Shown piece after piece: positions 27,403-35,792 of a stretch of DNA of 64,000 bases. A program made the position numbers and the translations under genes. Under the pieces are notes generated by a model. It had not been told where the DNA came from and searched no databases. It saw only the letters and a program-made list of their open reading frames with translations. How positions within the stretch are numbered: position 1 is the first letter of the stretch; the number at the start of each line of letters is the position of its first letter. The DNA is taken from NCBI RefSeq assembly GCF_019308285.1, contig NZ_WWEM01000020.1, positions 186,001-250,000 of the forward strand, given 5' to 3'. This DNA is from Flavobacterium quisquiliarum (GTDB lineage Bacteria > Bacteroidota > Bacteroidia > Flavobacteriales > Flavobacteriaceae).

Positions 27403-27707
27403 AAATATTTTAAAACCATATAAGTGATATAAGGAAATATAAAATTTAGGACGTTCCTGCAAGGTTTTCAAAACCTTGTAGTTATAATGATAAAGTTTGC
27501 GAATAAATAAGACACCTACAAGGTTTTGGAAACCTTGCAGGAGTAGAAACCTTGCAGGAGTGAGAAAACGTAAAGGTCTCTTGCGTGAGTGATGGAAGTG
27601 GAGCTCTTTTTTGTGAGGCTTTTTCAGCCGAACAAAAAAAGCGGGAACGGACAGCACGACCCGGAGGGGCACGCCCAAAGAATTAGTTTTAAAATAATAA
27701 TTAGAAT
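27403..27707. repeat. 305-base spacer made of several repeat elements
   Basis: No gene is seen. From the left: one arm of the CCATATAAGT repeat (about 27415-27435); hairpin TCCTGCAAGGTTTTC/AAAACCTTGTAG (27455-27481); hairpin ACCTACAAGGTTTT/GGAAACCTTGCAGGA (27514-27542); a short tandem duplication of GAAACCTTGCAGGAGT (to about 27560); and a structured element at 27583-27676 that starts GCGTGAG, has an A/T-rich hairpin at 27606-27641 with an inner GGCT/AGCC stem, and ends CGACCCGGAGGGGCACGCCC. The last is homologous, in opposite orientation, to 38614-38698. Confidence 0.8.
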
Positions 27708-29276
27708 ATGTTACAACATTTCAAACATAAAATAATAACACTTTCAATAGTAATCGCTTGTATAAACAGCGGTTGCAAATCAAGTGCGGGACATTCTCAA
27801 AAAGGAAAATCGGTTATTTTGGAAGAAGAAAATTTCAAACATTATGTTGATTATTTCAACACGATGGAGGATGAAAATTTAAAATTTGCGATTCCGAATG
27901 ACAGTGCTTGGGCTTGGATGGAAAAGAATATTCCGTTGTTTGAATGTCCACAGCAGAATTTTGAGGAAATCTATTATTTCAGATGGTGGAGTGTTCGTAA
28001 ACATATCAAAAATACACCACAAGGATTTGCGATCACAGAGTTTTTAGTTGATCGTTCTTATGCCGATAAATACAATATGATCAGTTGTGCTTTGGGGCAT
28101 CATATCAACGAATTTAGATGGGTTCATGATCCGAAATACATTGAGCAGGATGTGAAAATCTGGTACCGAGGAAATGATGGAAAACCAATGAACAAATTGT
28201 ATAAATTCAGCAGTTGGACAGCCGATGCTTTATATAATCGTTATTTGGTAAATAAAGATGAAAAATTCTTATTGGATTTGTACCCAGATATGGTTACCGA
28301 TTATGCCGTTTGGGAAAAAGATCGTCAGCGTAAAGATGGATTATTTTGGCAACATGATGTGAAAGATGGAATGGAAGAATCCTTAAGTGGCGGGCGTAAA
28401 GTACAAAATGCAAGACCTACAATAAACAGTTATATGTACGGGAATGCTATAGCAATTTCTAAAATGGCTGAATTGAAAGGAGATAAGGAAACAGAAACCA
28501 AATTCAAGGCTAAAGCTGACGTTTTACAACAATTAGTGGAAACCAAATTGTGGAATCAGAAAAGTGAGTTCTTTGAAACTTTAACAGAAAAAGATACTTT
28601 AGCACAAGTTAGAGAAGCCATCGGGTTTATTCCTTGGTATTTTAATCTTCCTGAAAAAGGAAAAGGATTCGAAAAGGCTTGGGAGCAGATTAAGGATGAA
28701 AAAGGATTTTCGGCTCCGTTTGGTTTGACAACCGCGGAAAGAAGAAGTCCGAGATTTAGAACGCACGGAACAGGAACCTGCGAATGGGACGGCGCGATTT
28801 GGCCATTTGCAAGTTCGCAGACTTTAACTGCTTTAGCCAATGTTTTGAATAATTACAATCAGAATTATGTGGGTAAACCTGATTATTTCAAGCAAATGGA
28901 ATTATATGTTCAGTCGCAATATTACAGAGGAAGACCTTATTTGGGCGAGTATTTAGACGAAACAACGGGTTATTGGTTAATGGGAGACAGAGAAAGAAGC
29001 CGTTACTACAATCATTCGACTTTCAATGATTTAGTGATTACTGGATTGGTTGGTTTGCGTCCGAGAGCTGATGATAAGATTGAAGTAAATCCGTTGATTC
29101 CACAGGAAAAATGGGATTGGTTTTGTCTGGACAATGTTTTATATCATGGCAATATTATTACCATTCTTTGGGATAAAACAGGAGAAAAATATAATAAAGG
29201 AAAAGGGTTTAGAATCTTTAAAAACGGGAAGGAAATTGCGGTTTCTGAGAAATTGGAGAAGTTAGTTTCTGAATAA
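27708..29276 (+). CDS. MGH1-like (alpha/alpha)6 glycoside hydrolase, lipoprotein
   Basis: A 522 aa protein with a lipoprotein signal (lipobox NSG-Cys23). The mature part looks like a single (alpha/alpha)6 barrel of the trehalase/GH63/MGH1 type: FRWWSVRKHIK (about 91-101), WTADALYNRYLV, YPDMVTDYAVWEKDRQRKDGLFWQHD, INSYMYGNAIAISKMAEL and GTCEWDGAIWPFASSQTLTAL (about 355-375). Acidic residues in GLFWQHDVKDGMEES and CEWDGAIWP are candidate catalytic groups. In this context the best-known comparable family is GH142 (beta-L-arabinofuranosidase activity on RG-II), but I cannot confirm that assignment by eye. The residues after Cys (KSSAGHS) are not acidic, so a periplasm-facing anchor is more likely than surface exposure. 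Confidence 0.65.
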   Translation: MLQHFKHKIITLSIVIACINSGCKSSAGHSQKGKSVILEEENFKHYVDYFNTMEDENLKFAIPNDSAWAWMEKNIPLFECPQQNFEEIYYFRWWSVRKHIKNTPQGFAITEFLVDRSYADKYNMISCALGHHINEFRWVHDPKYIEQDVKIWYRGNDGKPMNKLYKFSSWTADALYNRYLVNKDEKFLLDLYPDMVTDYAVWEKDRQRKDGLFWQHDVKDGMEESLSGGRKVQNARPTINSYMYGNAIAISKMAELKGDKETETKFKAKADVLQQLVETKLWNQKSEFFETLTEKDTLAQVREAIGFIPWYFNLPEKGKGFEKAWEQIKDEKGFSAPFGLTTAERRSPRFRTHGTGTCEWDGAIWPFASSQTLTALANVLNNYNQNYVGKPDYFKQMELYVQSQYYRGRPYLGEYLDETTGYWLMGDRERSRYYNHSTFNDLVITGLVGLRPRADDKIEVNPLIPQEKWDWFCLDNVLYHGNIITILWDKTGEKYNKGKGFRIFKNGKEIAVSEKLEKLVSE

Positions 29277-29314
29277 TTTTAAACCGATAAAGTAAATTTA
29301 GTTAAGAATAAAAT

Positions 29315-30403
29315 TTGGAGAAAACAGTATTAAATTATTCAATCAAAGGCGGTGTATTTCATATTGCATGGAATATGATATTTGTGGTTTCAGGGATTTA
29401 CTTTTTATCAATCATAAATATTGAAAAGATTAGATTTAAATTTGGTGATTTGGTTTTACCAATTGTTACTGTTTTGTTTATCATCGTTTATGGAAAAAAG
29501 GCGGTAATGACTCTTTTTAATTTTCATAAAAAAATAATATTCTCACAAGAAGGATTAGAACTTAATGAGATTTTTTATGAATGGAAAGATATTATATTTC
29601 CAAGAGTTATTGCGAAAACAGAACACACGGCAAAGTACAATTTGTCCTATAAAGAGTTTTACCTCACTTTTGTTTATAAGCAGAAAACGATAGAAATAAA
29701 AATAGATGATTATGATGTGTCTGAAAATGAAATTAAGGAACTTATAAAAAAATATACTCCAAAGTTTACACCAAGCACTACGAGCGAGAATAAAATTGTT
29801 TACGAACCTATACATGATTTTGACCAAATCATCACTTTAGAGCAATATTATGACCTTGAACATGAGGATTCAGAAGAAGCAATACAAGATGTTCAAAAAT
29901 TAGCTGTTAAAGATTTAGATGAAATAAAACGTTTTTGTGAAAATCAACTCTTTACACAGCCTGATAAGGTCAGTTTTATTTACTATTCGCTGAGTGAAGA
30001 TGAAGATATTGATAAATGGGCAGATTTTCTTTCTGATGAGTTTAGCAGAGTTTTTCAGATTGCGTTAAATCAGAATAAAATAAAAGAACTAACTCCAGTT
30101 TTATATGAAATTTTAGTAGAAGATATAAGTTCGTATAATGCGGGACAAGTTAGACAGACATTGCTAAAAGGATTAGATCATAAGGATTTAGAAACCCGTT
30201 TAAAGGCTTTGGAATTTCTTCAAGATTGGATTGATGAAGAAGTTTTAAAAAGTAATTCATTTGTAGTATCTAAGCTGAGACAAAAACTGAAAGATCCAGA
30301 GTGGAAAATGCGCTGGAAAGCAAGTAAATTGTTAGAACAATATAAAATTGCTTTTGAAAGCTTAAGTACACTTGATAAATTAAGACGATTTATAAATCCA
30401 TAA
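29315..30403 (+). CDS. Two-helix membrane protein with HEAT-like C-terminus, unknown function
   Basis: Not recognised. The reading frame begins with TTG at 29315 (362 aa); the first in-frame ATG is at 29375 and would cut the first membrane helix, so TTG is preferred. Residues of about 15-33 and 43-60 are membrane helices. About 70-150 looks like a small beta-rich domain (IIFSQEGLELNEIFYEWKDI, YLTFVYKQKTIEIKIDDY). The acidic helical C-terminal half ends with HEAT-like helices (KDLETRLKALEFLQDWIDEE, PEWKMRWKASKLLEQYK). It has no signal peptide and no link to carbohydrates, so it is an outsider in the middle of the PUL. The PUL may have been extended around it, or it may have inserted. Confidence 0.7.
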   Translation: MEKTVLNYSIKGGVFHIAWNMIFVVSGIYFLSIINIEKIRFKFGDLVLPIVTVLFIIVYGKKAVMTLFNFHKKIIFSQEGLELNEIFYEWKDIIFPRVIAKTEHTAKYNLSYKEFYLTFVYKQKTIEIKIDDYDVSENEIKELIKKYTPKFTPSTTSENKIVYEPIHDFDQIITLEQYYDLEHEDSEEAIQDVQKLAVKDLDEIKRFCENQLFTQPDKVSFIYYSLSEDEDIDKWADFLSDEFSRVFQIALNQNKIKELTPVLYEILVEDISSYNAGQVRQTLLKGLDHKDLETRLKALEFLQDWIDEEVLKSNSFVVSKLRQKLKDPEWKMRWKASKLLEQYKIAFESLSTLDKLRRFINP

Positions 30404-30418
30404 TTAATTAAGTTTTAG

Positions 30419-30517
30419 TTTGTCATAAATGACAAAAGAAGCATAATTTCCTCTCGCAGATTTAGGAGATTTTAAATAGAGAAAAGTAATCTGCTCAATC
30501 TGCCAAATCTGCGAGAA
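30419..30517. repeat. Small hairpin plus TCTCGCAGATTT inverted repeat
   Basis: TTTGTCA (30419-30425) and TGACAAA (30430-30436) form a short hairpin just after the membrane protein gene. CTCTCGCAGATTT (from 30451) pairs with AAATCTGCGAGA (30505-30516), belonging to the CAGATTT family at 15436, 34646 and 35716. Confidence 0.7.
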
Positions 30518-30552
30518 ACAAAAAAATAAAGCCAAAAGCTTAAAATAAAATC

Positions 30553-33303
30553 ATGAAAAACTTTTTTTTACATCTTACCTTAATCATTTCACTTTTTACA
30601 TTTTCGGCGAAAGCCCAAACCAAAATCAGTGTAAGTGATTTAAAATGCGAAATGCTAACCAATCCCGAAGGAATTGATGTTTTACAGCCAAGATTAAGCT
30701 GGAAAATAAAAGCAGATATAAATGATGTAAAACAAACTTCATATCAGATTATTGCTTCTTCAAGTTTAGAAAAATTAAATGCCGGAAATGGAGATTTATG
30801 GGATAGCGGAAAGATGCAAAGCGATGAATCTGTAAATGTAATTTATAGTGGAAAAAAGCTAAAAGACAGACAAGACGTTTATTGGAAAGTAAATGTATTT
30901 ACAAATAAAGGCGAAGTTCAATCAAAAGAAACAGCACATTTCAGTATCGGGATTTTAACGTATTCCGACTGGAAATCGACTCGCTGGATTGGCTATGAAA
31001 AATTGTCGAAAGATGACAGCATTTCGCAGTATTCAAAATTGTCAGCGCGTTATCTGCGAAAAGAAATCAACCTGAAAAAACAAGTCAAAAGCGCAAAAGT
31101 CTATATCATGGGAATGGGCTTGTACGAGTTGTACATTAATGGGAATAAAATTGGTGACCAGGTTTTGGCACCCGTTCCTACGGACTATACCAAAAATATA
31201 AAATACAATGTTTTTGATGTGACTTCGCAATTGAAAGAAGGTAAAAATATGTTGGGAACAATTTTAGGGAACGGACGTTTTTTTGCCATGCGTCAAGATT
31301 ATAAACCTTATAAAATCAAGTCATTTGGTTTGCCGAAAATGGCTCTGCAGTTGTTTGTAGAATATACCGACGGTAGCAAAGACGTTATCAGAACAGATGA
31401 TACATGGAAAATCACAACCGACGGCCCGATTTTGGCTAACAATGAATACGATGGCGAAGAATACGATGCCCGCAAGGAAATGAATGGCTGGAATACGACC
31501 AATTTTGACGATAAAAACTGGGTAAATGCGAGATACGTTCAGGAACCAGGCGGATTCTACGAAGGACAGATGTCGGCGAATATGAAGGTAAAACGTGAAG
31601 TAAAACCAATTTCAATCAAACAAACACCAAAAGGAACTTATATCCTGGATATGGGACAAAATATGGTGGGCTGGCTTCAACTGAAAGTGAAAGGAAGTGC
31701 AGGCGATAAAATCACGATGAAGTTTGCTGAATCATTACAATCAGATGGTTCTTTATACATTGCGAATCTCCGTGATGCGAAAACGACTGATATTTATACA
31801 TTGAAAGGCGAGGGCGAAGAAGTTTGGGAGCCACGTTTTGTTTATCACGGATTTCGATTTGTAGAGATTTCAGGATTTAAAACCAAGCCAGCTTTAGAAA
31901 ATTTTCTTGGAAAAGTGGTTTATGATGATATTCAGACTACGGGAACTTTCGATTCTTCGAACCCAATTATGAATCAGATTTTTAAGAATGCCTGGTGGGG
32001 AATCAGCGGTAATTATAAAGGAATGCCGATTGATTGTCCGCAAAGAAACGAGCGCCAGCCTTGGTTGGGAGACAGAACTACTGGAGCTTACGGAGAAAGC
32101 TTTTTATTCGACAATCAGACTTTGTACGCAAAATGGTTAGATGATATTAAAAACTCACAGACTATCGATGGCGGAATTCCGGATGTAGCACCAGCTTTCT
32201 GGCGTTATTACGGCGATAATGTGACCTGGCCTGGAACTTATATCACGGTTGCCGATATGCTGTATCAGCAATTTGGAGATACAAAAGTGGTAGAAAAACA
32301 ATATCCATACATGAAAAAGTGGATGGATTATATGGAAGAAAACTATTTGGTTGATAATATTATGACTAAAGATAAATACGGCGATTGGTGTGTTCCGCCA
32401 GAATCGTTGGAATTAATTCGTTCGAAAGATCCTTCACGTTTAACCGATGGAGAATTGATTTCGAGTGCGTTTTATTACCAGCTTTTAAATATCATGAAAA
32501 AGTTTGCTGTGATTGCCAATGCTCAAAATGATATTAAACATTATGATGATGTGGCTTCAAGAATCAAAAAAGCATTCAACGCTAAATATTTTAATGTATC
32601 AAAAAATAATTACGCCAACAATACGGTAACAGCTAATTTACTGCCTTTAACTTTCGGAATGGTTCCGGAAGAATTAAAACAAAAAGTTTTTGAAAACTTA
32701 GTGCATGAAGTAGAAGTAATTAAAAACGGTCATGTAAGTACAGGCGTTATCGGAACTCAGTTTTTAATGCGAACATTAACCAATTTTGGTCGTGGTGATT
32801 TGGCTTTCAAACTGGCATCAAATAAAACCTATCCAAGTTGGGGTTATATGGTCGAAAACGGTGCCACAACCATTTGGGAACTTTGGAACGGAAACACAGC
32901 AGATCCTGCAATGAATTCGCAAAACCACGTCATGCTTTTAGGCGATTTATTAATTTGGTATTACGAAAATATGGCGGGAATCAAGAGCAATCCTGAAACT
33001 CCGGGTTTTAAACAAATCGTTATGAAACCAGATTTTAATGCTGGATTGACTTATGTAAACGCTTCATACGAATCGATTTACGGAACAATTAAAAGTGACT
33101 GGAAAAAAGATAAAAAAGCATTGGTTTGGAATATTACGATTCCAGCGAATACATCGGCTATAGTATATCTTCCTGCAAGTGATGTCTCGACAGTTTCCAT
33201 CAATAAACAAAAATTAGAAAAGACTTCTTATAATCATACAACAGAGAAAAATCAAATATTGGTAACACTTTCGTCAGGAAATTTTACGATAAACGTTAAA
33301 TAA
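30553..33303 (+). CDS. GH78 alpha-L-rhamnosidase (second copy)
   Basis: A 916 aa protein with a signal peptide (1-21, AKA before Gln22). Layout matches full-length bacterial GH78: N-terminal beta domain starting VSDLKCEMLTNPEGIDVLQPRLSW (27-50), CBM67/N-terminal rhamnosidase domain (about 165-345, with MGMGLYELYINGNKIGD and LGNGRFF), LDMGQNMVGWLQL (365-377), the (alpha/alpha)6 barrel with DCPQRNERQPWLGDR (494-508), then ENGATTIWELWNG and a C-terminal beta domain. Asp494 and Glu500 are the expected acidic active-site residues. It keeps the canonical Q-R-x-E-R motif, unlike the GH78 at 20400-23180, so the two probably act on different rhamnose linkages. Specificity is not readable from sequence. 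Confidence 0.93.
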   Translation: MKNFFLHLTLIISLFTFSAKAQTKISVSDLKCEMLTNPEGIDVLQPRLSWKIKADINDVKQTSYQIIASSSLEKLNAGNGDLWDSGKMQSDESVNVIYSGKKLKDRQDVYWKVNVFTNKGEVQSKETAHFSIGILTYSDWKSTRWIGYEKLSKDDSISQYSKLSARYLRKEINLKKQVKSAKVYIMGMGLYELYINGNKIGDQVLAPVPTDYTKNIKYNVFDVTSQLKEGKNMLGTILGNGRFFAMRQDYKPYKIKSFGLPKMALQLFVEYTDGSKDVIRTDDTWKITTDGPILANNEYDGEEYDARKEMNGWNTTNFDDKNWVNARYVQEPGGFYEGQMSANMKVKREVKPISIKQTPKGTYILDMGQNMVGWLQLKVKGSAGDKITMKFAESLQSDGSLYIANLRDAKTTDIYTLKGEGEEVWEPRFVYHGFRFVEISGFKTKPALENFLGKVVYDDIQTTGTFDSSNPIMNQIFKNAWWGISGNYKGMPIDCPQRNERQPWLGDRTTGAYGESFLFDNQTLYAKWLDDIKNSQTIDGGIPDVAPAFWRYYGDNVTWPGTYITVADMLYQQFGDTKVVEKQYPYMKKWMDYMEENYLVDNIMTKDKYGDWCVPPESLELIRSKDPSRLTDGELISSAFYYQLLNIMKKFAVIANAQNDIKHYDDVASRIKKAFNAKYFNVSKNNYANNTVTANLLPLTFGMVPEELKQKVFENLVHEVEVIKNGHVSTGVIGTQFLMRTLTNFGRGDLAFKLASNKTYPSWGYMVENGATTIWELWNGNTADPAMNSQNHVMLLGDLLIWYYENMAGIKSNPETPGFKQIVMKPDFNAGLTYVNASYESIYGTIKSDWKKDKKALVWNITIPANTSAIVYLPASDVSTVSINKQKLEKTSYNHTTEKNQILVTLSSGNFTINVK

Positions 33304-33350
33304 TCTGCATTTTTAATAATTCGGGACAGTACAGGATACATTGTTAATTT

Positions 33351-33385
33351 TTTGGTGTTATTTTTACACTTATTAAATATTTTTG
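33351..33385 (+). promoter_or_regulatory. Candidate internal PUL promoter
   Basis: An exact TAnnTTTG box (TATTTTTG, 33378-33385) is preceded by TTTG at 33351-33354 with 23-base spacing, slightly longer than the preferred 19-21. It lies in a 143-base spacer after the second GH78, one of the few spacers in this half of the PUL without palindromic repeats. It could start a separate transcript from 33447 onward. Confidence 0.35.
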
Positions 33386-33446
33386 CCTAAAAAAATGTTG
33401 GGTATGTATTTATAGTCAAAAAAAATAATTCATAATTTAATTAAGA

Positions 33447-34592
33447 ATGAAGATATCAAAATTAGCATTTGTCTTGTTTGGACTTTTCCTTTTAGGAAGT
33501 TGTAAATCGGCTTTAGAGAGAAAGACATGGAAAGAAGGAATTTTAGTAGATCAGTTTATTTACGATAAAGCACCTTATCCTTCTTGCCACGCCGTTACAA
33601 TTGTCGAAGCCACAAATGGTGATTTAGTTGCTTCATGGTTTGGAGGAACTCACGAAAGACATCCTGATGTTTGCATTTATGTAGCCATCAAACCAAAAGG
33701 AAGCGATACTTGGAACGAAGGCGTAAAAGTTGCCGACGGTGTGATGAAAGAAGGACCAAGATTACCAACTTGGAATCCGGTTTTATATCAGATTCCGGGT
33801 GGCGATTTAATGTTATTCTACAAAATAGGCCCAAAACCATCTGAATGGTGGGGCGTAATCAGAACTTCATCTGATGGTGGAAAAACTTGGTCTGAAGCAC
33901 AAAAAATGCCAGACGGTTTCTTAGGGCCAATCAAAAATAAACCAGTTTTATTAAGCAACGGAATATTATTATGTCCGTCAAGCATTGAAGGCGATGGCTG
34001 GAGACTTCGCATGGAATCTACTCCAGATTTCGGAAAAACCTGGGTAATGGGTGATACACTTCCAAGAGGAAAACAAAAAATCAATGCGATTCAGCCGAGT
34101 ATTTTATTTCATAAAGACGGAAGTATTCAGGCGATTGGAAGAACGAGAAACAGAGCAATTTTCAGCACCTTCTCTAAAGATAACGGAAAAACTTGGTCAG
34201 CTGTTGAGTTAATCGGACTGCCAAATAACAACTCAGGAACAGATGCCGTAACACTTAAAGACGGTAGACATTTATTGGTTTACAACCACGTTTTACCTCC
34301 GGGAACAGAAGCAAAAGGACCAAGAACACCTTTAAACGTTTCGGTTTCAAAAGACGGAATTAACTGGAATGCCGCTTTGGTTTTAGAAGATTCAAAAATC
34401 AGCCAATATTCTTATCCTTCGATTATTCAAAGTTCAGACGGAATGGTGCATATTGTGTACACTTGGAGAAGAGAAAAACTGAAATATGTAAAAGTTGATC
34501 CAAGCAAATTAGTGGCACTTCCAATTAAAAATGGAATCTGGCCGGGTGACGAAGGAAAAGTAGTTACAGCGGTAAAAGCCGAAGAAGAGTAA
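33447..34592 (+). CDS. Sialidase-like (BNR_2) beta-propeller lipoprotein
   Basis: A 381 aa lipoprotein (lipobox LGS-Cys19). The whole mature chain is a sialidase-type propeller with clear Asp boxes: SSDGGKTWSEA (about 133-143), STPDFGKTWVM, SKDNGKTWSAV and SKDGINWNAAL. The N-terminal motif PSCHAVTIVEATNGDLVASWFGG and the central INAIQPSILFHKDGSIQAIGRT followed by RN are typical of BNR_2 proteins annotated as exo-alpha-sialidase. Classical sialidases use an Arg triad, Tyr and Glu; this family keeps some Arg but the match is partial, and sialic acid is not a pectin component. A role on RG-II Kdo or Dha, or a hydrolase or lyase of another kind, is possible. Specificity is unknown. Confidence 0.7.
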   Translation: MKISKLAFVLFGLFLLGSCKSALERKTWKEGILVDQFIYDKAPYPSCHAVTIVEATNGDLVASWFGGTHERHPDVCIYVAIKPKGSDTWNEGVKVADGVMKEGPRLPTWNPVLYQIPGGDLMLFYKIGPKPSEWWGVIRTSSDGGKTWSEAQKMPDGFLGPIKNKPVLLSNGILLCPSSIEGDGWRLRMESTPDFGKTWVMGDTLPRGKQKINAIQPSILFHKDGSIQAIGRTRNRAIFSTFSKDNGKTWSAVELIGLPNNNSGTDAVTLKDGRHLLVYNHVLPPGTEAKGPRTPLNVSVSKDGINWNAALVLEDSKISQYSYPSIIQSSDGMVHIVYTWRREKLKYVKVDPSKLVALPIKNGIWPGDEGKVVTAVKAEEE

Positions 34593-34600
34593 TAAAGATA

Positions 34601-34749
34601 TAGCCACAGATTAAAAGGATTAAATGGATTAAAAAAAATCTGCTCAATCTGCCAAATCTGCGTGAAAAAAAAACTCTCGCAGATTTGGCAGATTTTGGAG
34701 ATGGATGGATTAGAAAAAAAAATCATTTTAATCCTTTTAATCTGTGGCA
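34601..34749. repeat. Nested inverted repeats before the TIM-barrel gene
   Basis: The outer pair TAGCCACAGATTAAAAGGAT (from 34601) and ATCCTTTTAATCTGTGGCA (to 34749) encloses an inner pair ATCTGCCAAATCTGCG (34648-34663) and CGCAGATTTGGCAGAT (34679-34694). The outer arm matches the inner arm of the repeats at 20235 and 24757, so arms are shuffled between nested copies. Confidence 0.85.
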
Positions 34750-34763
34750 AAAAAAATATAGCC

Positions 34764-35648
34764 ATGAAATCTAAAAGAAATTTAATTGTTGCGCTATTTG
34801 TTGTTCTATCAACAACATTTAACAGCTGTGCGACGGCTCAGTCATCCAACAAAAAGCAAAAATATAAAGTTGCGGTTTGCGATTGGATGATTTTAAAAAG
34901 ACAGAAATTAGGTTCTTTTGCTTTAGCAGCGGAAATAAAAGCTGACGGAATCGAACTGGATATGGGAGGTTTAGGAAACCGCCCAACTTTCGACAGCAAA
35001 CTAGGTGATCCTGTTGAAAGACAAAAATTTCTTGATAAATCGAAAGAAACTGGTGTCGGAATAAGTTCGATCGCGATGTCTGGATTTTATGCACAATCTT
35101 TTGCTACAAGAGAAATCACACCCATGATTACGGATTGCATTCAGGCCATGAAAAACATGAAAGTAAAAGTGGCTTATCTTCCATTAGGAACACAAACGGA
35201 TTTAGTTAAAAATCCGGAGTTACGTCCAGAAGTAATTAAAAGATTGCAATGGGCAGGAAAAGAAGTTGGTAAAATAGGTGGAGTAATTGCAATTGAAACC
35301 TCTTTGGATGCGACAGAGGAGAAAAAACTTTTAGATGAAGTCGGTTCAAAATATATTAAAAGCTCTTTCAATTTTGCTAATGCTTTAGATAATAAAAGAG
35401 ATATTTCATCAGAATTGAAAATCTTAGGAAAGAAATATTTAGCCCAGATTCATGCTTCGAATACTGATCAGTTTTGGTTAGAAAATGACAAAGCGATCGA
35501 TATGCCAAAAATCAAAGCGACATTAGATGAAATGAAATGGAGCGGATGGCTGATTGTAGAACGTTCTCGTGATGTAACACAAGTGCATAATGTAAAAGCC
35601 AATTACGGAGCAAATGTGACTTATTTGAAGAAGATTTTCCAGAATTAA
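34764..35648 (+). CDS. Exported xylose-isomerase-like TIM-barrel lipoprotein (sugar phosphate isomerase/epimerase superfamily)
   Basis: The start is ATG 34764 (294 aa); upstream in-frame codons are repeat DNA. The lipobox is NSC at Cys22 (or the signal ends after CATA). The mature chain is an AP-endonuclease-2/xylose-isomerase-like barrel: AAEIKADGIELDMGG, GVGISSIAMSGFY, VAYLPLG, GVIAIETSLDAT, YLAQIHASNTDQFWL and GWLIVERSRD. The conserved metal-ligand type positions (Glu in ELD, Glu in AIETS, His in IHASN, Glu in VERSR) are present, so a working metal site is likely. Most relatives act on free sugars in the cytoplasm; an exported copy in a PUL could instead isomerise or epimerise released sugars or serve in 3-keto-glycoside chemistry. 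The reaction is unknown. Confidence 0.75.
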   Translation: MKSKRNLIVALFVVLSTTFNSCATAQSSNKKQKYKVAVCDWMILKRQKLGSFALAAEIKADGIELDMGGLGNRPTFDSKLGDPVERQKFLDKSKETGVGISSIAMSGFYAQSFATREITPMITDCIQAMKNMKVKVAYLPLGTQTDLVKNPELRPEVIKRLQWAGKEVGKIGGVIAIETSLDATEEKKLLDEVGSKYIKSSFNFANALDNKRDISSELKILGKKYLAQIHASNTDQFWLENDKAIDMPKIKATLDEMKWSGWLIVERSRDVTQVHNVKANYGANVTYLKKIFQN

Positions 35649-35655
35649 ATTTTTT

Positions 35656-35787
35656 TAGCCACAGATTAAAAGGATTAAAATGATTTTTTAAATCTGTAGC
35701 AAAAGAATCAATAGAAAATCTGCCAAATCTGCTGAATCTGCGAGAGATAATTTTTTCACGCAGATTCAGCAGATCTAGCAGATTATT
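35656..35787. repeat. Inverted repeats before the alpha-uronidase-like gene
   Basis: TAGCCACAGATTAAAAGG (from 35656) pairs imperfectly with TTTTAAATCTGTAGCA (35686-35701). Then CTGCCAAATCTGCTGAATC (from about 35718) pairs with CGCAGATTCAGCAGATCTAG (about 35759-35778). The second hairpin ends about 10 bases before the first possible ATG of the next gene. Confidence 0.8.
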
Positions 35788-35792
35788 TTAGA

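Noticed and set aside
27220..27678. 152-codon minus-strand open frame across the GH95 end and repeat spacer
   Set aside because: Mostly antisense to GH95 and repeat elements; low-complexity translation.
34662..34763. Upstream start for the TIM-barrel lipoprotein
   Set aside because: The extension is palindromic repeat DNA; ATG 34764 directly precedes the lipoprotein signal.
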